64,000 bases of DNA from contig NC_036464.1 of assembly GCF_002775205.1 (NCBI RefSeq), positions 5,635,291 through 5,699,290 on the forward strand. The letters run 5' to 3'. Source of the DNA: Xiphophorus maculatus. Taxonomy: Eukaryota > Chordata > Actinopteri > Cyprinodontiformes > Poeciliidae. The notes below the pieces were generated by a model. It was not told the DNA's origin. It saw only the letters and a program-made list of their open reading frames with translations, and searched no databases. The position numbers were made by a program, and so were the translations under genes. Shown here piece by piece: positions 1 to 24,501 of this stretch (positions within the stretch are counted from its first letter, which is position 1; the number at the start of each line of letters is the position of its first letter).

Positions 1-172
1 TTACAGGCGTATTAGGACATTTTGTGAACACACGTCGTGGAAATATAAAGTTTATTTTGGAATTATGAAAATTACGAGGTGTACTGAAAGGGAGCATCTA
101 AAAACGGGTCAGCGGACTGGCCATAGACTTCGATGTGTGTGTTTTTTAAAGTTGTTTGTTTAATATTTTACG
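1..172 (+). promoter_or_regulatory. pex13: pex13 5' flank and 5' UTR (inferred)
   Basis: This stretch lies directly upstream of the pex13 start codon and must hold at least part of the 5' UTR and core promoter. I see no clear TATA box at a useful distance and cannot place the transcription start. The start codon has G at +4, a reasonable initiation context. In human the gene is head-to-head with PUS10; no such gene is visible here because the window begins too close. Confidence 0.4.
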
Positions 173-3100
173 ATGGATTCACATCCTCCCCCAAAGCCTT
201 GGGAAAGGCGGATTCCAGGAGCTACTAGCGCACCTTTAAATTACAGGTAAAAAGGATTTATTTGGTTTATTTTGTCGGTCTTTGCTGCTAGCTTAAAGTA
301 GCATTTGCTAATGTTGTGAGCTAGTTGATGGTAAAGTTGCTAAACCTGCGATCTAAACATTTAGCAGTGTTTTTGCAGAATAATTTGACACGATGAGTTT
401 AACAATGCGTAATTCATCAGTTGCATGTTTTAGATTAATTAGTGAACAGCAACAAATTAATTAAAATGAGTAACTTCTCCTGCCTGCGGCCTGCTATTTA
501 CTTTATAGTCTTACGGCTGAATTTTACTGTTTTTGGGGGTTTTATAATTAAATATCATCGCAACAGTAGGGTGTTCAAGTTTCAATTTTTATGTTGAGTA
601 TTTAACTGGGCTATTGCTGCTAAAGATTGTCCTAAAAGCTGTTGTATAACGGAGGGCGCAGTGTGTTATAATGTTTATTTAATAGCCAATGACGTGGAAT
701 CTTTTGGATAGCAAAATGTGTTTAATAGAAGATTTTGTTTTTTTTACACAATTTAAATAAGTTGAAGCTAAAACTTTGCCACTGGAAAGAACATATTTGC
801 AGATAAAAGTTTGTTTTTCTTATCTTAAATGCAAATGTATATATTTGTGTACATGTTTGGCTTAATTACTGCTCTGAGTATGTTGTTCTTCAAGTAAATT
901 GCCTTTTTTAAGTCTATTCATTAGGGCTGAAACGATTAATGAAATTAATCGATTATTCAAATAATCATCAACCAATTTAATCAACCAAATTAATCATAAA
1001 CTAGAGTATATAGAGACAAAGAAAGCCCATTTGCTTAAAAATCTACATATTCAGTGGAGCAAATAAGCCAGAACTGTAAAATATATGTATATATATTTAT
1101 ACATTTAAGATAAAAACATCTTTTGTAAAAAATGCTTTATGCAAAACTCCTCAAATGGGATAGTTTTAGCTTTTCCCAGTTCAAATTCACTAAAAGACTG
1201 CTGTGTTATTTTGCTTTAGGCAATAAAATGTTTATTTTCTTATTTAAAAAGGAGCTGAATTATTTATTTATTTGCATCTTTAAATTTTTTTTCTAATGTT
1301 GTACAAAAAGGCTACGTACTCTTTAAGTACGTAGTTAAATGAAAACTCTGTACAACCCTGTGCAGCTCTAGCATGCGCCAGTTAACAATCAAATTCTAAA
1401 TTACTTGATAATTACTTAATAATAATCAGTTAATGACAATTAATCTGAATAATTTAATAAATCCGATTAATCATTTCAGCCATTATTGTAACAAATAGTT
1501 CTTAGTTTAGCTATCTCTTTGAACCCTTTTCCCAGAAAGCTCCTTCTTTACAACTCAGCTGTCTAAATTATTGCATGTTTGCTTCTTTTCTCACTGAACA
1601 GATCTGCAGACTTTGGACCGGCAGCTGTGGGGCCCTCCACGCCGGCAGGCCCTCCTGTTTTGACCAGAATGGCCCCTCCAGTACCTCCCCGCCCCATGCA
1701 GCAGTCCTACCGTCCATCCTACAGCTCTTTCACCTCCGCCTACAGTCCCTACGGGAGCTCCATCTACAACGGCTACTCCGGCTACAACCCCTATAGTTAT
1801 GGCGGCGGTGGCGGCTACGGCCTGGGAGGCTACAGCCGCTTCCCTCACGCAGAAGAAGTCGCCCCCAGCCGGTTCGTGCAACAGGCAGAGGAGAGCAGCC
1901 GCGGCGCCTTCCAGTCGATTGAAAGCATCGTCCAGGCCTTTGCTTCGGTCAGCATGATGCTGGACGCCACCTTCTCAGCCGTCTACAACAGCTTTCGCGC
2001 TGTTCTGGACGTAGCCAACCACCTAACGAGGCTGCGCGCTCACCTCACAAGGGTTCTGTCGGCGTTCGCTTTGGTGCGAACGCTGCGCTACCTCTACCGA
2101 CGGCTGAAGCAGCTGCTGGGGAGAGGGACGGACGCAGACGTGGAGGACTTGTGGGCCGACAGCACGACCGACGCCTTGGCTACAGCTTCGTCCAGAGCGT
2201 TTGGAGCGTCAGCCGAGGAACAGAGCGTGAAGTCCTGGCCGATCTTCCTCTTCTTCGCTGTAGTTCTTGGTGGACCCTATCTCATCTGGAAGCTGCTGAG
2301 CTCCACTGCCGGTTCTGAAGAAAGTGGTAAGGCTTGCATCTGATTTATCTCTAAATTTAAAGATATTCAGCCTCACAATGCTTGGTGTAGAGAATTGTTC
2401 TTAGTCAAAGAAAACAAAATGAACTGAAGCCACTGGAAGGGGCTACTGCTGACGTGCAGAGTATCCAAAAAATTTACTCAAGTAAGAGTAAAAATGTATT
2501 TGGTAAAAGTCTACTCAAGTACTGATCAAATTATCATTTAATATTTAAAATTTACATAATCAGACAGACCAAAATATAAATTTAAGTTTAAATGTTGGTA
2601 TTTAAAAGACAAAAATGACAATAATTCATATAAATAAAAAGAAACAAAATCAAGCAGAAGGAAATTTTTCCAAATCTGTTTCTTTCAATAAAAAACTAAC
2701 AACACCCGCAGGTGTGTGTCTGTCTGGTGAATCTTTGGTTAAAAAAATGTGGCTCTTATGTTTAGTTTTGGATTTGACATGAGTAAAGTATATTTGTAGA
2801 TTATTGATAGTTTGGAGCCACTTACTGTTGAACTCAAAGGTGTTCAACACACCTTGTACTTTGTCCTCACTTTTAATCATGTTACAGCTAGGCCTGTCCC
2901 AATAAACAATAAATCAATTAATCGCATGATAAATTAAAGGGAAATCAATAATTTCCATTTGTATGATTTATTGTTTCTCTTTCATCTCTTTCTACCAAAA
3001 ACTGCATGACAAAATCTTCAGTCTGGTGCTTCGGTTTCATTATGTACTACTTTATGTTGATCTAAAATACATGGAAGTGTTTTTTGTAGATTGTGTCATG

Positions 3101-4740
3101 AATACTTTTAAAAGTGTGTTTTTGTTTTGTTAATGAAGATGTTCTGCTTGTGTTCAGCCACCAACTGGGCCAGCGGGGAGGATGACCATGTTGTTGCCAA
3201 AGCAGAATACGATTTTACAGCTTCCTCAGAGGAGGAAGTTTCTCTGCGGGCCGGAGACATGCTTAACCTGGCTCCTAAAGGTGAGAACTCGTTAACATCT
3301 TTATGTAATATGCTGAAGGAATATCTGCTCCTCCAAAATATATAAAACACAATATTATTTCTGCTGGCTGATGAGATAGAAAATATATTTTCCTTGTAGT
3401 CAGTTGGTAGTTTCTGTGACGGAGAATTAGGACTACAATAAGAAAATAAAAAGTAAAATAAAATTACATGAGCAAAGTCACAAGACTCTTAATATTATGA
3501 AAACAAAGTCTTAATATCAAGAGAATAAGCTTGTATGAGAATAAAGTCATAGTATTACGAGAGAAAAGTCCAAAAACTGGACTTTATTACTTTGTGACTT
3601 ATTGCTAGAATAAGTCACAAAATTACAAGAATAAAGTCATAATTTTATTACTTTATTCTCAAAATATTGACTTTATTCTTTTTTCCCCCGAAGAATTTTT
3701 GTGGTGCTAGTGGCCCATATTTTTGCGACAGTAGGCAGACAGGAAGGTGGGTGAGGAGAGGGGGGAAGGCATGCGGCAAAGGTCGTCGGGACCGGGAGTC
3801 GAACCCGCGGTGTCCGCGTCGAGGACTAAGGCCTCCAAACGTGGGGCATGCTAACCCCCTGCGCCACCACGGCACGCCCCATATTGACTTTATTCTTGAA
3901 ATATTATGACTTTATTCTCGTAGTTTTATCCAAGAGTAAATTCATAGACTTTACTCTCGTAATATTATGACTATTTTTGTAATATTAAAACTTTATTCTA
4001 ATAATATTCCGCCTTTATTCATGAAACATTGACTTTATCTCAAAATATTGACTATTCTTGAAGTACTATGAGTTTGTTCTCATATTAGTTCAAATTTATT
4101 CTCGTATAACTTTACCATCATAGTATTATGAGTAATTTTGCAATATTAACACTTTATTCTTGTAATATGACTTTAATCGCTTTAATGTCAAAATATTGAC
4201 TATTGTTGAAATATTAAGAATTTATCCTTGTACGACTTTAATGTCGTCATTTTGTTTTTCTATTTTACATTTTTTCTTATTACTTCTTACTATGACATAT
4301 TAAGAGCTTGTCTAATACGACATAAGTTTCCAGTGTTAGTTTAAAATCCTTGCTGTTTGCTATCCTCCTCGTCACGTTCAGAGCTACAGCCGCGGGTGCG
4401 TGGATGGCTGCTGGCCAGCGTGGACGGTCAGACCACGGGACTCGTCCCCGCCAACTACATCAAGATCCTGGGGAAACGGAGAGGCCGAAAGCACGCCGAG
4501 ACGGAGAGGCTCGCTCAGGTGAAGCAACAGAGTGCCCAGACAGCCTCGCCTGCGCAGCCGCAGCCTGTTACGACCCGAGGTTTCACCCCTGACCTCTCCA
4601 CGCTGCCCAACGCTGCGCCTGCAGAGCAGCTTCTGGAGTCTGCATACAGAGAAACTCCAGCTTCCTGCAGTCTGAGCACTGCAACCTCTGAGACGCAGTC
4701 CAACACTGTGCTGGACATCCCTGAAAAAAACGACCTCTGA
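173..4740 (+). CDS. pex13: Peroxin-13, peroxisomal membrane docking protein (4 exons)
   Basis: Exons 173-246, 1602-2326, 3158-3280 and 4382-4740 join in frame to 426 codons plus stop (human PEX13 is 403 aa). All introns are GT-AG. PEX13 is an integral peroxisomal membrane protein of the docking complex with PEX14; it accepts the cargo receptor PEX5 during matrix protein import. The N-terminus is proline rich (MDSHPPPKPWERR), followed by a Gly/Tyr/Ser-rich segment, the conserved RFVQQAEESSRGAFQSIES block, a hydrophobic membrane segment at about residues 237-257 (WPIFLFFAVVLGGPYLIW) and a C-terminal SH3 domain at about 278-338. The tail beyond the SH3 is poorly conserved and ends in DL. The start codon is chosen because exon 1 encodes the conserved PPPKPWE motif. 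Identity is secure; the start is very likely right. Confidence 0.97.
924..1482. mobile_element. MITE family A copy (GGCTGAAACGATTAAT ends)
   Basis: The element starts AGGGCTGAAACGATTAATG and ends with the inverted GATTAATCATTTCAGCC, giving imperfect terminal inverted repeats rich in ATTAATC. It sits in pex13 intron 1. The same family recurs in this window near 19.0, 20.1, 21.7-22.6, 27.3, 31.9, 32.7 and 42.3 kb in both orientations, with a shared internal block around GCAATAAAATGTTTATT. It has no coding capacity. I cannot assign the transposase superfamily. Confidence 0.75.
1602..2326 (+). CDS. pex13: pex13 exon 2: Gly/Tyr-rich region, peroxin-13 core, membrane segment
   Basis: The exon follows a TTTCTCACTGAACAG-type acceptor and ends at AGTG|GTAAGG. 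It encodes residues 25-266. The first part is a low-complexity Tyr/Ser/Gly/Pro stretch, as in other PEX13 proteins. The middle (RAVLDVANHLTRLRAHLTRV and RTLRYLYRRLKQLLG) is the conserved core; the end holds the hydrophobic segment WPIFLFFAVVLGGPYLIWKL. It leaves one nucleotide of a split codon, completed by exon 3 to give the ATNWASGEDD sequence. Confidence 0.95.
2458..2690. repeat. Partial copy of the TACTTGAGTAA interspersed repeat
   Basis: It contains TTTACTCAAGTAAGAGTAAAAATG and ACTCAAGTACTGATCAAA, which match in reverse complement the family seen near 11.9-12.4, 31.4-31.9, 36.2-36.9 and 39.2-39.9 kb. It lies in pex13 intron 2. It is a truncated non-coding copy. Confidence 0.6.
2889..3090. 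mobile_element. MITE family B, truncated copy (TAGGCCTGTC end)
   Basis: The segment begins TAGGCCTGTCCCAATAAACA and continues AATCAATTAATCGCATGATAAATT, like the full copy at 46.8-47.3 kb. Only the first part is present; the rest fades before pex13 exon 3 at 3158. Other members lie near 12.4, 17.4, 37.4, 41.9 and 48.8 kb. Confidence 0.6.
3158..4740 (+). CDS. pex13: pex13 exons 3-4: SH3 domain and C-terminal tail
   Basis: Exon 3 (3158-3280) holds the first half of the SH3 domain: AEYDF corresponds to the ALYDY motif, followed by the acidic EEEVSLRAGDML. Exon 4 (4382-4740) holds the second half: GWLLAS with the binding-groove tryptophan, GLVPANYIKIL as the final strand and 3-10 helix, then a basic GKRRGRK segment. 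In yeast this SH3 binds PEX14 and PEX5. The 1.1 kb intron that splits the domain contains a SINE and an AATAAAGTC-rich repeat. Confidence 0.95.
3430..4215. repeat. Degenerate AATAAAGTC / GACTTTATT repeat in pex13 intron 3
   Basis: Short units of the form AATAAAGTCATAATATTACGAG recur with many changes. From about 3430 to 3640 the AATAAAGTC sense dominates; from about 3655 to 4215 the complementary GACTTTATTCTCGTAATATT sense dominates, so the two halves can pair. A SINE is inserted near the switch. The same family, in one sense only, is found at 44745-45360 in xpo1 intron 3. Non-coding. Confidence 0.7.
3681..3880 (-). mobile_element. tRNA-derived SINE, minus orientation
   Basis: Read on the minus strand it starts with a tRNA-like head: TGGTGGCGCAGGGGG resembles the polymerase III A box and GGTTCGACTCC (complement of 3795-3805) is a B box. 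Then follow TTGCCGCATGCCTTCCCCCC and a tail that includes TTCCTGTCTGCCTACTGTCG and ends in a run of A. A 17-bp direct repeat, ATATTGACTTTATTCTT, flanks it at 3664-3680 and 3881-3897, as expected of retroposition. The spacing between the boxes suggests a class II (long variable arm) tRNA source. A second copy is at 31549-31760. Confidence 0.85.
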
Positions 4741-4974
4741 TGATGATGCCTTCGTGTGTAGAGGTTTATAATTAATTAGCTCGATCATTTCTTGTTTGCA
4801 GTCTTTAACTCTGGAAATAGACTAGGACTTGACAGCAGCGGTATCACAATGGACCTCATCAGAAATTTTCTAGAGTACTTCTTGATTCAGATCATTAGTC
4901 TGAATTCAAGGTTACTGATGGAAAGTAGTTTTTAAACAAATGCAAGGTTTTCTCTCCTCATTCAGAGGTTGCTT

Positions 4975-4980
4975 AATAAA
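4975..4980 (+). terminator. pex13: Candidate pex13 polyadenylation signal AATAAA
   Basis: AATAAA lies 235 nt after the pex13 stop codon, in GCTTAATAAACTTTTG, followed by a GT/T-rich stretch. A second AATAAA inside GAAAATAAATATTTTC near 5230 could serve a longer 3' UTR. The sequence alone does not tell which is used. Confidence 0.55.
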
Positions 4981-5700
4981 CTTTTGTGCAAGTTTGTTTT
5001 GTAAGGAAATGAGGTAAACTGGTACGTTGTCATTTTAAAGGACGGAGGCGTTAAGAACGTGATCATGTTAAGTTTGGGCGCTCTCTGTTGACAGGCGCCA
5101 GGTTTTCTGTGTTGTCTTTTGTCTGGAACGAATAGGATTGTTGTCAGAGCTGGAGAGGTGCAAGATGCAAATTTCCATCACTTTATTTGTCACAAAGTAA
5201 TTTGTAAATATTTAATATAAACATTTTGAAAATAAATATTTTCAAAAACTGTTGTTTTTATTTGGTCACTGGTAAATGTATAAATGTCAAATTACCATGA
5301 CACCTTCAGCAAGATGAAGTCCACTGTACAAATAAAACCCAAAACAGTCCCAGTTATAGTTTAAAAATAAAATTTAGAAGGAAAGGAGGGTGGACTCAGA
5401 CCTGTGTTTCGCCCAGGGTCCCGAAAAGACTAAGATTGCCTCTGATACAGTTCCATCCATGGCCTAGAAACTCCTGAAATTCTGCTATAACTTTTAATTT
5501 TAATGTGCTATATGAGCATTATTAGAGTCCGCCATGTGGGCACCTCTAACAAGACTCTTCGTTTTATAAATCACGTCAATTCAATCAAAAAATACGTTAC
5601 TACTCACAAAGGGAAGTTGAATGTAACTGATATGAGTCATTTAATATTAAGAGTTTGAAAACTACAACGTCAAAACACAGGCACATTATTCCCCGCTTAG
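4981..5700. other. Intergenic or distal pex13 3' UTR
   Basis: No open frame with protein-like sequence, no recognised repeat and no RNA gene. The first 260 bases may belong to a longer pex13 3' UTR ending at the AATAAA near 5230. Confidence 0.4.
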
Positions 5701-6521
5701 TTTTATATTAATTAGCACTTAACTGACCCACCAATTGTCTTATTTTTTTGTTTCTGTTGTTTGAAAGGTTTACGAAGCAGTTTACGACATATATCCCGCA
5801 TTTACGACAGTCGTCTCATGGTAACAGGACTCTTATGTTGCTGCAGTGCGACAACTGGGACGACTTTACAAACTAACGAGCTTTTAATGTGTATTAACAG
5901 CTTTGTTTAGTCAGGTGTTTGGTTTGTGTTTAAACGGAATGGCATGTGAATACTATTTTATACCGCAAACGAGGACGTAAATTTAGCGAACGCCTTCGTT
6001 GATGGTTAGCGTTCATGCTAACTAGTGAAGGCTTGTGCTGCCTTCAGGGACTATCGAAAATCATGTATTTAGGAAATAAGCTCCACTTATTGACCTGAAT
6101 TTTACAATCATAAAGTGTAAGGCAAAAAAAGATGTCTTTTTTGAGAAAGTATATTTGATTTCTATAGTACCTTTCACTTGTAAAATAAAATCACAAACTT
6201 TCTCAAAGAGCGCATATAAGATAAATTGTGATAGAAGTACAAACAAATTTACTAATAATTTAAATAGTATATAAAACAATATCGAAGATATTTCCCGACA
6301 TTAAAGTACATACTGATATCCATTTTAAAACTGAAACCTGAGTTGAGTGAAAATGAGATTCTGAAGGTAAAATTTCGGTGGTTACCTGAAGGCAGCAAAC
6401 AGTCCGGTCCCGCAAAGTTAGCTAGTCTGGCAGTTAGCCGTTGGACCGCAGCATCAGCACCATTATCATCACCACAACGGCAGAAAGGATTCCGCTGCTG
6501 CCTTGACTCTGCTGGATGACG
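5700..6521 (+). promoter_or_regulatory. sanbr: Inferred sanbr promoter and non-coding exon 1
   Basis: The first coding exon of sanbr begins only two bases before its ATG, so a non-coding exon must lie upstream. This region is richer in CpG than its surroundings (for instance TACGACAGTCGTCTC near 5806) and contains a good donor, GATGACG|GTAAGC, at 6521/6522. I infer that exon 1 ends at 6521. The transcription start is not visible; no TATA box stands out. Confidence 0.4.
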
Positions 6522-20739
<14,218 letters not shown>

Positions 20740-20897
20740 CGATCCCGAAGTGATGAAAGATGGACAGAAACCCTGAAGATGAGGAGCCGTCTCCAGACGA
20801 GGGACAGGCAGGTGTGGACTTCCTGCTCTTTGCCGTCTCCGTACATGTGGACCTCCATCGGCCGCGCTGCGTGTTTGTGCAGCTGTGGCCGTTCCTC

Positions 20898-20903
20898 AAT
20901 AAA
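20898..20903 (+). terminator. sanbr: Candidate sanbr polyadenylation signal AATAAA
   Basis: AATAAA lies 158 nt after the sanbr stop codon, in TTCCTCAATAAACAAGG. No other AATAAA occurs in the next few hundred bases of this orientation, so this is the most likely signal. Confidence 0.55.
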
Positions 20904-21169
20904 CAAGGCGAACCCCCATTGCTGCTTCATGAGCGCAGCAGGACCTCAAGCACCAGAAAACGTCGGCCATGTTGTTTATCTGAGAGATTCCCACGTTTTC
21001 CTCCTTACCGGATCTGATTTGTAATTTCTCTCGGTTTTGGTCAAAATGCTTCCATCTGTAACTGTATTCAACTAATAACACATCTATACACACAAAAACA
21101 AAATTAACAAGTTGCGTCTTTTGCCCACTAGGTGGCAGCATACAACCTTGGCAGAGGTTTTAAGTGATC

Positions 21170-21590
21170 AACTTTGCCCCAGTTTTACCCAGAACAAGTC
21201 ACCTTTAGTCCCAACGCTCGGCCAGGTGATGCCAACAATGTGACCGAAGGGTTTTACTTCTTGGTGTGGATGAAGCGTCCAATCAGCTGCCAGCACCTTC
21301 TTGTTTAGGTCAGAGAGCTGGTTGCTGCACTGGGTGGAGGGTCAGGCCGGAGAGGTTCTGGTCGGTATTAATAACCCAGCTGCACACCAGGGCATAAGGG
21401 GACATGAAGAGGCAGTGTGGGCTGGGTTCTCCTCCCAAACCCCCTCATGGTGGGTGGGGGCTATCCCAGCTGTCCCTTCTTCTTCTCCTCGACAGCAGAT
21501 GCCGAGAATGGCCGAGGATCTGTGGATGTGGGTGAGGGGGTCCGGTTACAGCAGGACTGAATTATGGGCCCACTGAGCGGCCCGGACGTA
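21170..21590. other. GC-rich island of unknown nature between convergent genes
   Basis: About 420 bases are clearly richer in G and C than the surroundings. An open frame of 91 codons runs at 21301-21576 on the plus strand, but its sequence is not recognisable as a protein. It could be a distal sanbr 3' UTR, a fragment of an old retroelement or an unannotated transcript. Confidence 0.3.
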
Positions 21591-21664
21591 AGCACATCAA
21601 AGAAAACCAGGGGGGAGACAAAAAAAGTCCCCAAAACAAACTCAAATGTAGATTTAAGAGTGTA

Positions 21665-22640
21665 ATCTGAAACAATTAATCGAGATTAATCAATTATTTC
21701 AATAATTATCAGCTAATTTAGTAACCGATTAATCGTTAACTGGAGCATACAGACTCAAAAAAGGCAATTTGCTGAAAGAACAACATATTCAGAGCTGTAA
21801 TGAAGCCAAAACGGTACCAATTATTTTTAAACCTCTGGAATCTTACCTTTTTGATACCAGATAAATTAAGGCTGAAATGATTAATTGATTATTAAAATAA
21901 TTGTTAACTACTTTAGTGACCAATTAATCATTAGCTGAAGTGCAAAAAAGGCAACTTTTTGAGCTGTAATTAAGACAAAACTGTACAAAAATATATACAT
22001 CTTATATTTAAGATAACAGAAAAAACTGGCTGTAGCTGTTCTGCTATAAAAACCCCTCAAGTGGTTTAGTTTCATTTCACCTGGTTCAGATTCGTTAAGA
22101 AAATCTATTAAGGCCTTTCGCTAATCCAAAAAATAATCCAGATATTAATAAGTCAAACAGAAATGACTGAACTTTTCACATATTGATGTTAGAAATATTT
22201 CTTTTAGCTGCAGATGCAACATCTGGTTCAAATGCTCAAAGGAAAACTTACTGCATTTTAGGGAATAAAATGTTATTTACAAAAGGAATATACTCGTTTA
22301 TTTCCATTTTTTAATGCATTTACATTATTGTATACACAAAGCTCAAATGAAAAAAACAGCAGAATGTGGCAATTTTTTTATTAGCTGATTAATCATCAGA
22401 ATAATTGCTGAAATAATCATTAATAGCAGCTCTAAGAATGATTTAAATAAACTTTGTCTGCAAGTTACATTTCAACTTCTATTACTTATAAAAACCTGAG
22501 CAGAACTGATGGATGATTAATCAGAGTAGGGTTGAACCAATTAATAATCATTTAGTAATCAATAACTGGGACATACAGACAAAAAAAGGCCATTTGCTGA
22601 AAGAACACCAGACTCAATATTAATCAGAGTAATCTGAAAT
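21665..22640. mobile_element. Cluster of MITE family A copies
   Basis: Three pieces lie in a row: a partial copy from about 21665, a fuller copy at 21869-22435 (AAGGCTGAAATGATTAATTG to GAAATAATCATTAATAGCAG) and another partial start at about 22523 (AGGGTTGAACCAATTAATAA). They look like repeated insertion of the same family into itself. Confidence 0.6.
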
Positions 22641-23178
22641 TATTTTTTCCAAAGAAGTTTCGTGATTGATCCTGGAACACTTTGCACTAATTTGATGGTT
22701 GAAAACAGATAAAAACAATAAATATCTTTGTTGTTGAACTTACATGTCTATTTATTTACTAATTTAACAGCAAAAGGATTTTTGAATTGAAAATGTTGCT
22801 TATTTCCAACATTTTCAATGTTGTTGAAAACATTTATTGGTTTTTGATTTAATCCAGTTACTTAATTAAACCCTGCATCTATCTCAATGTAATTTTTTAA
22901 ATCAAGTCCCATTATTATTTGTAATCTTTAAAGAATAACCAATGGTCCCACAGCATGATGCATCCACTGCCTTGCATTTCTCTTCCTCCGATTGAGCTTG
23001 ATTTCAGTCGCTCAGTCAAATCCTTCCCAGTCGTCCATTTTGAATTTTTCTCACCAAGGGTATTGGTGGAAAGGTTCAAATGGTTTTCTCTCCAAATTAA
23101 ATTTAAGCTCATAATCTCTGAATTTTATGGTGATTTCTTTGCAGGAAACTTTTTTTTCCTTCCTTCTTAATCTCCCAG

Positions 23179-23295
23179 AAGATCCAGCAGCTGCGTCTGC
23201 TTGCATCAGAGTTGACGGGACGGCGGCGAGATGAACGTTTCGTCTTTCGGCGGCGGAGCGTCACCATCGGCTTTGGTGCAATACCAGTGTGTTAA
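23179..23295 (+). other. Orphan exon-like segment in a GC-rich island
   Basis: A pyrimidine-rich tract (TTTTTTTTCCTTCCTTC) leads to CCCAG at 23178, followed by 38 open codons beginning KIQQLRLLASELTGRRRDER and ending at TAA. The island (about 23180-23420) is much richer in CpG than its surroundings. I do not recognise the peptide. It may be an alternative 3' exon of sanbr, the relic of a lost gene or a chance frame. Confidence 0.25.
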
Positions 23296-23574
23296 CAGAG
23301 ATTAGTGGCCGGGTCGGTTTACACAGCAGCAAGCGCGGCCAAATGTGAGCGAGCGGAAGCGGTCGGATGTCGAGTCGTTCGTTCGCAGCGGGTCGTCTAT
23401 CATCTTGCTCTTATTTTTACATCACCGTGAGAGAGAGAGAGAGTGGAAGGTTTTCCTTCTGCTCACTTTCACTGGACCGTCTGGAGTTTACTAAACATTT
23501 TTAAATAGAGGGCTCTTTTCCACAGTAGAATTCTGGTTCTGGTCCAATAATGGTTTAATTTACTGCAGATGTTT

Positions 23575-24125
23575 TTCATTCAGAACAGAATTTAAACAAA
23601 AACATGGACAGATGAAAATTGTTGGGCAGGTATTATTGGAAGAACTAATGGATGGACAAATGGGTAGACAATGGACAACAGGTGGACAAACTGACGTTTG
23701 GATAATGGATGGGTGAATTACGAATAGATGAATAAACATTCCCATGATGAAAATGTTAAATTTTCTATCAACCAAATGTAGATGGTTGATAAAAAATTGG
23801 ACAAACGGACAGGTAGGAATGGAGGAGGTCAGTTTGACCAATCTTTGTTTAAAGGAAAAATTGGTCAAATAGACAAGTAGTTAGATGATTGGAGGGTTGG
23901 ACAGATGGACAGGTAGATGTATGATGAGGAATTGGACTGGTAAATGGAGGAAACCAATTTGTCAAAGTTTTGTCCAGAGCCCTGGACAAATGGACACAGA
24001 GATGAAGATTAGTTTGACCAACCCTTGTCTAGAGGATTGGACAGTTATACTTGTAGAGATCAAGGAGGATTGGACAAATGGACAATTAGCTAGATGATTG
24101 AACAAATGGACAGGTAACTACGTCA
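23575..24125. repeat. Degenerate tandem repeat, GGACAAATGGACAG-like
   Basis: Words such as ATGGACAAATGG, TTGGACAAATGGACA and GGACAGGTAG recur irregularly over 550 bases without a fixed period. It is an old, diverged minisatellite. Frames through it have no protein-like content. Confidence 0.6.
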
Positions 24126-24487
24126 TTGGAGAAGTGTATTGATAGATGATTGAGACAATATATAGAAGAGTCAGAAGTGGAATCAAAGTACATTTTCCCA
24201 TCCCACCCTCGGCTGTGGGAATGAAGACATCAGGCCCAAGCCGTGGTTATAAAATTCTCAACTTTAATCAGTTCAAAAAGTTCACAACAAAGTAACACCT
24301 CGAGAAGGGAGATTAGCCGTTAGCGATTGGGTGCTTATTTGGATTTATACATTCTTTCTCAATTAAACTTGTTGGCAATTCAGGTTCTACCAGGTTCAAA
24401 AAGCGTCTTTGTTTATTTGGACAGAACTTTAAATCAGCTACAAACAAAATATCCAAAACAAAATAGAAAATTAAATGTAAACCCATA

Positions 24488-24501
24488 TTTATTTATTTAT
24501 T
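24488..24501 (-). terminator. xpo1: Candidate xpo1 polyadenylation signals
   Basis: On the minus strand the sequence AATAAATAAATAAATATG holds three overlapping AATAAA words, about 0.95 kb after the xpo1 stop codon, which matches the usual length of the xpo1 3' UTR. A further AATAAA complement lies near 24410. Confidence 0.5.

Noticed and set aside
1591..1881. 96-codon frame antisense to pex13 exon 2
   Set aside because: It is an Ala/Val/Gly-rich shadow of the Tyr/Gly-rich coding sequence.
3648..3875. Open frame shared with one at 31525-31782 (minus strand)
   Set aside because: Both are translations of the tRNA-derived SINE.
3681..3880. A genuine tRNA gene
   Set aside because: A and B box words are present, but the sequence continues into a SINE body with an A-rich tail and has target-site duplications; the acceptor stem does not close properly.
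4384..4788. 134-codon frame antisense to pex13 exon 4
   Set aside because: It is a shadow of the GC-rich coding exon on the opposite strand, with no independent support.
21301..21576. 91-codon plus-strand frame after sanbr
   Set aside because: It is open because of local GC richness; the peptide is not recognisable and no splice context supports it. The region is kept only as an unknown island.
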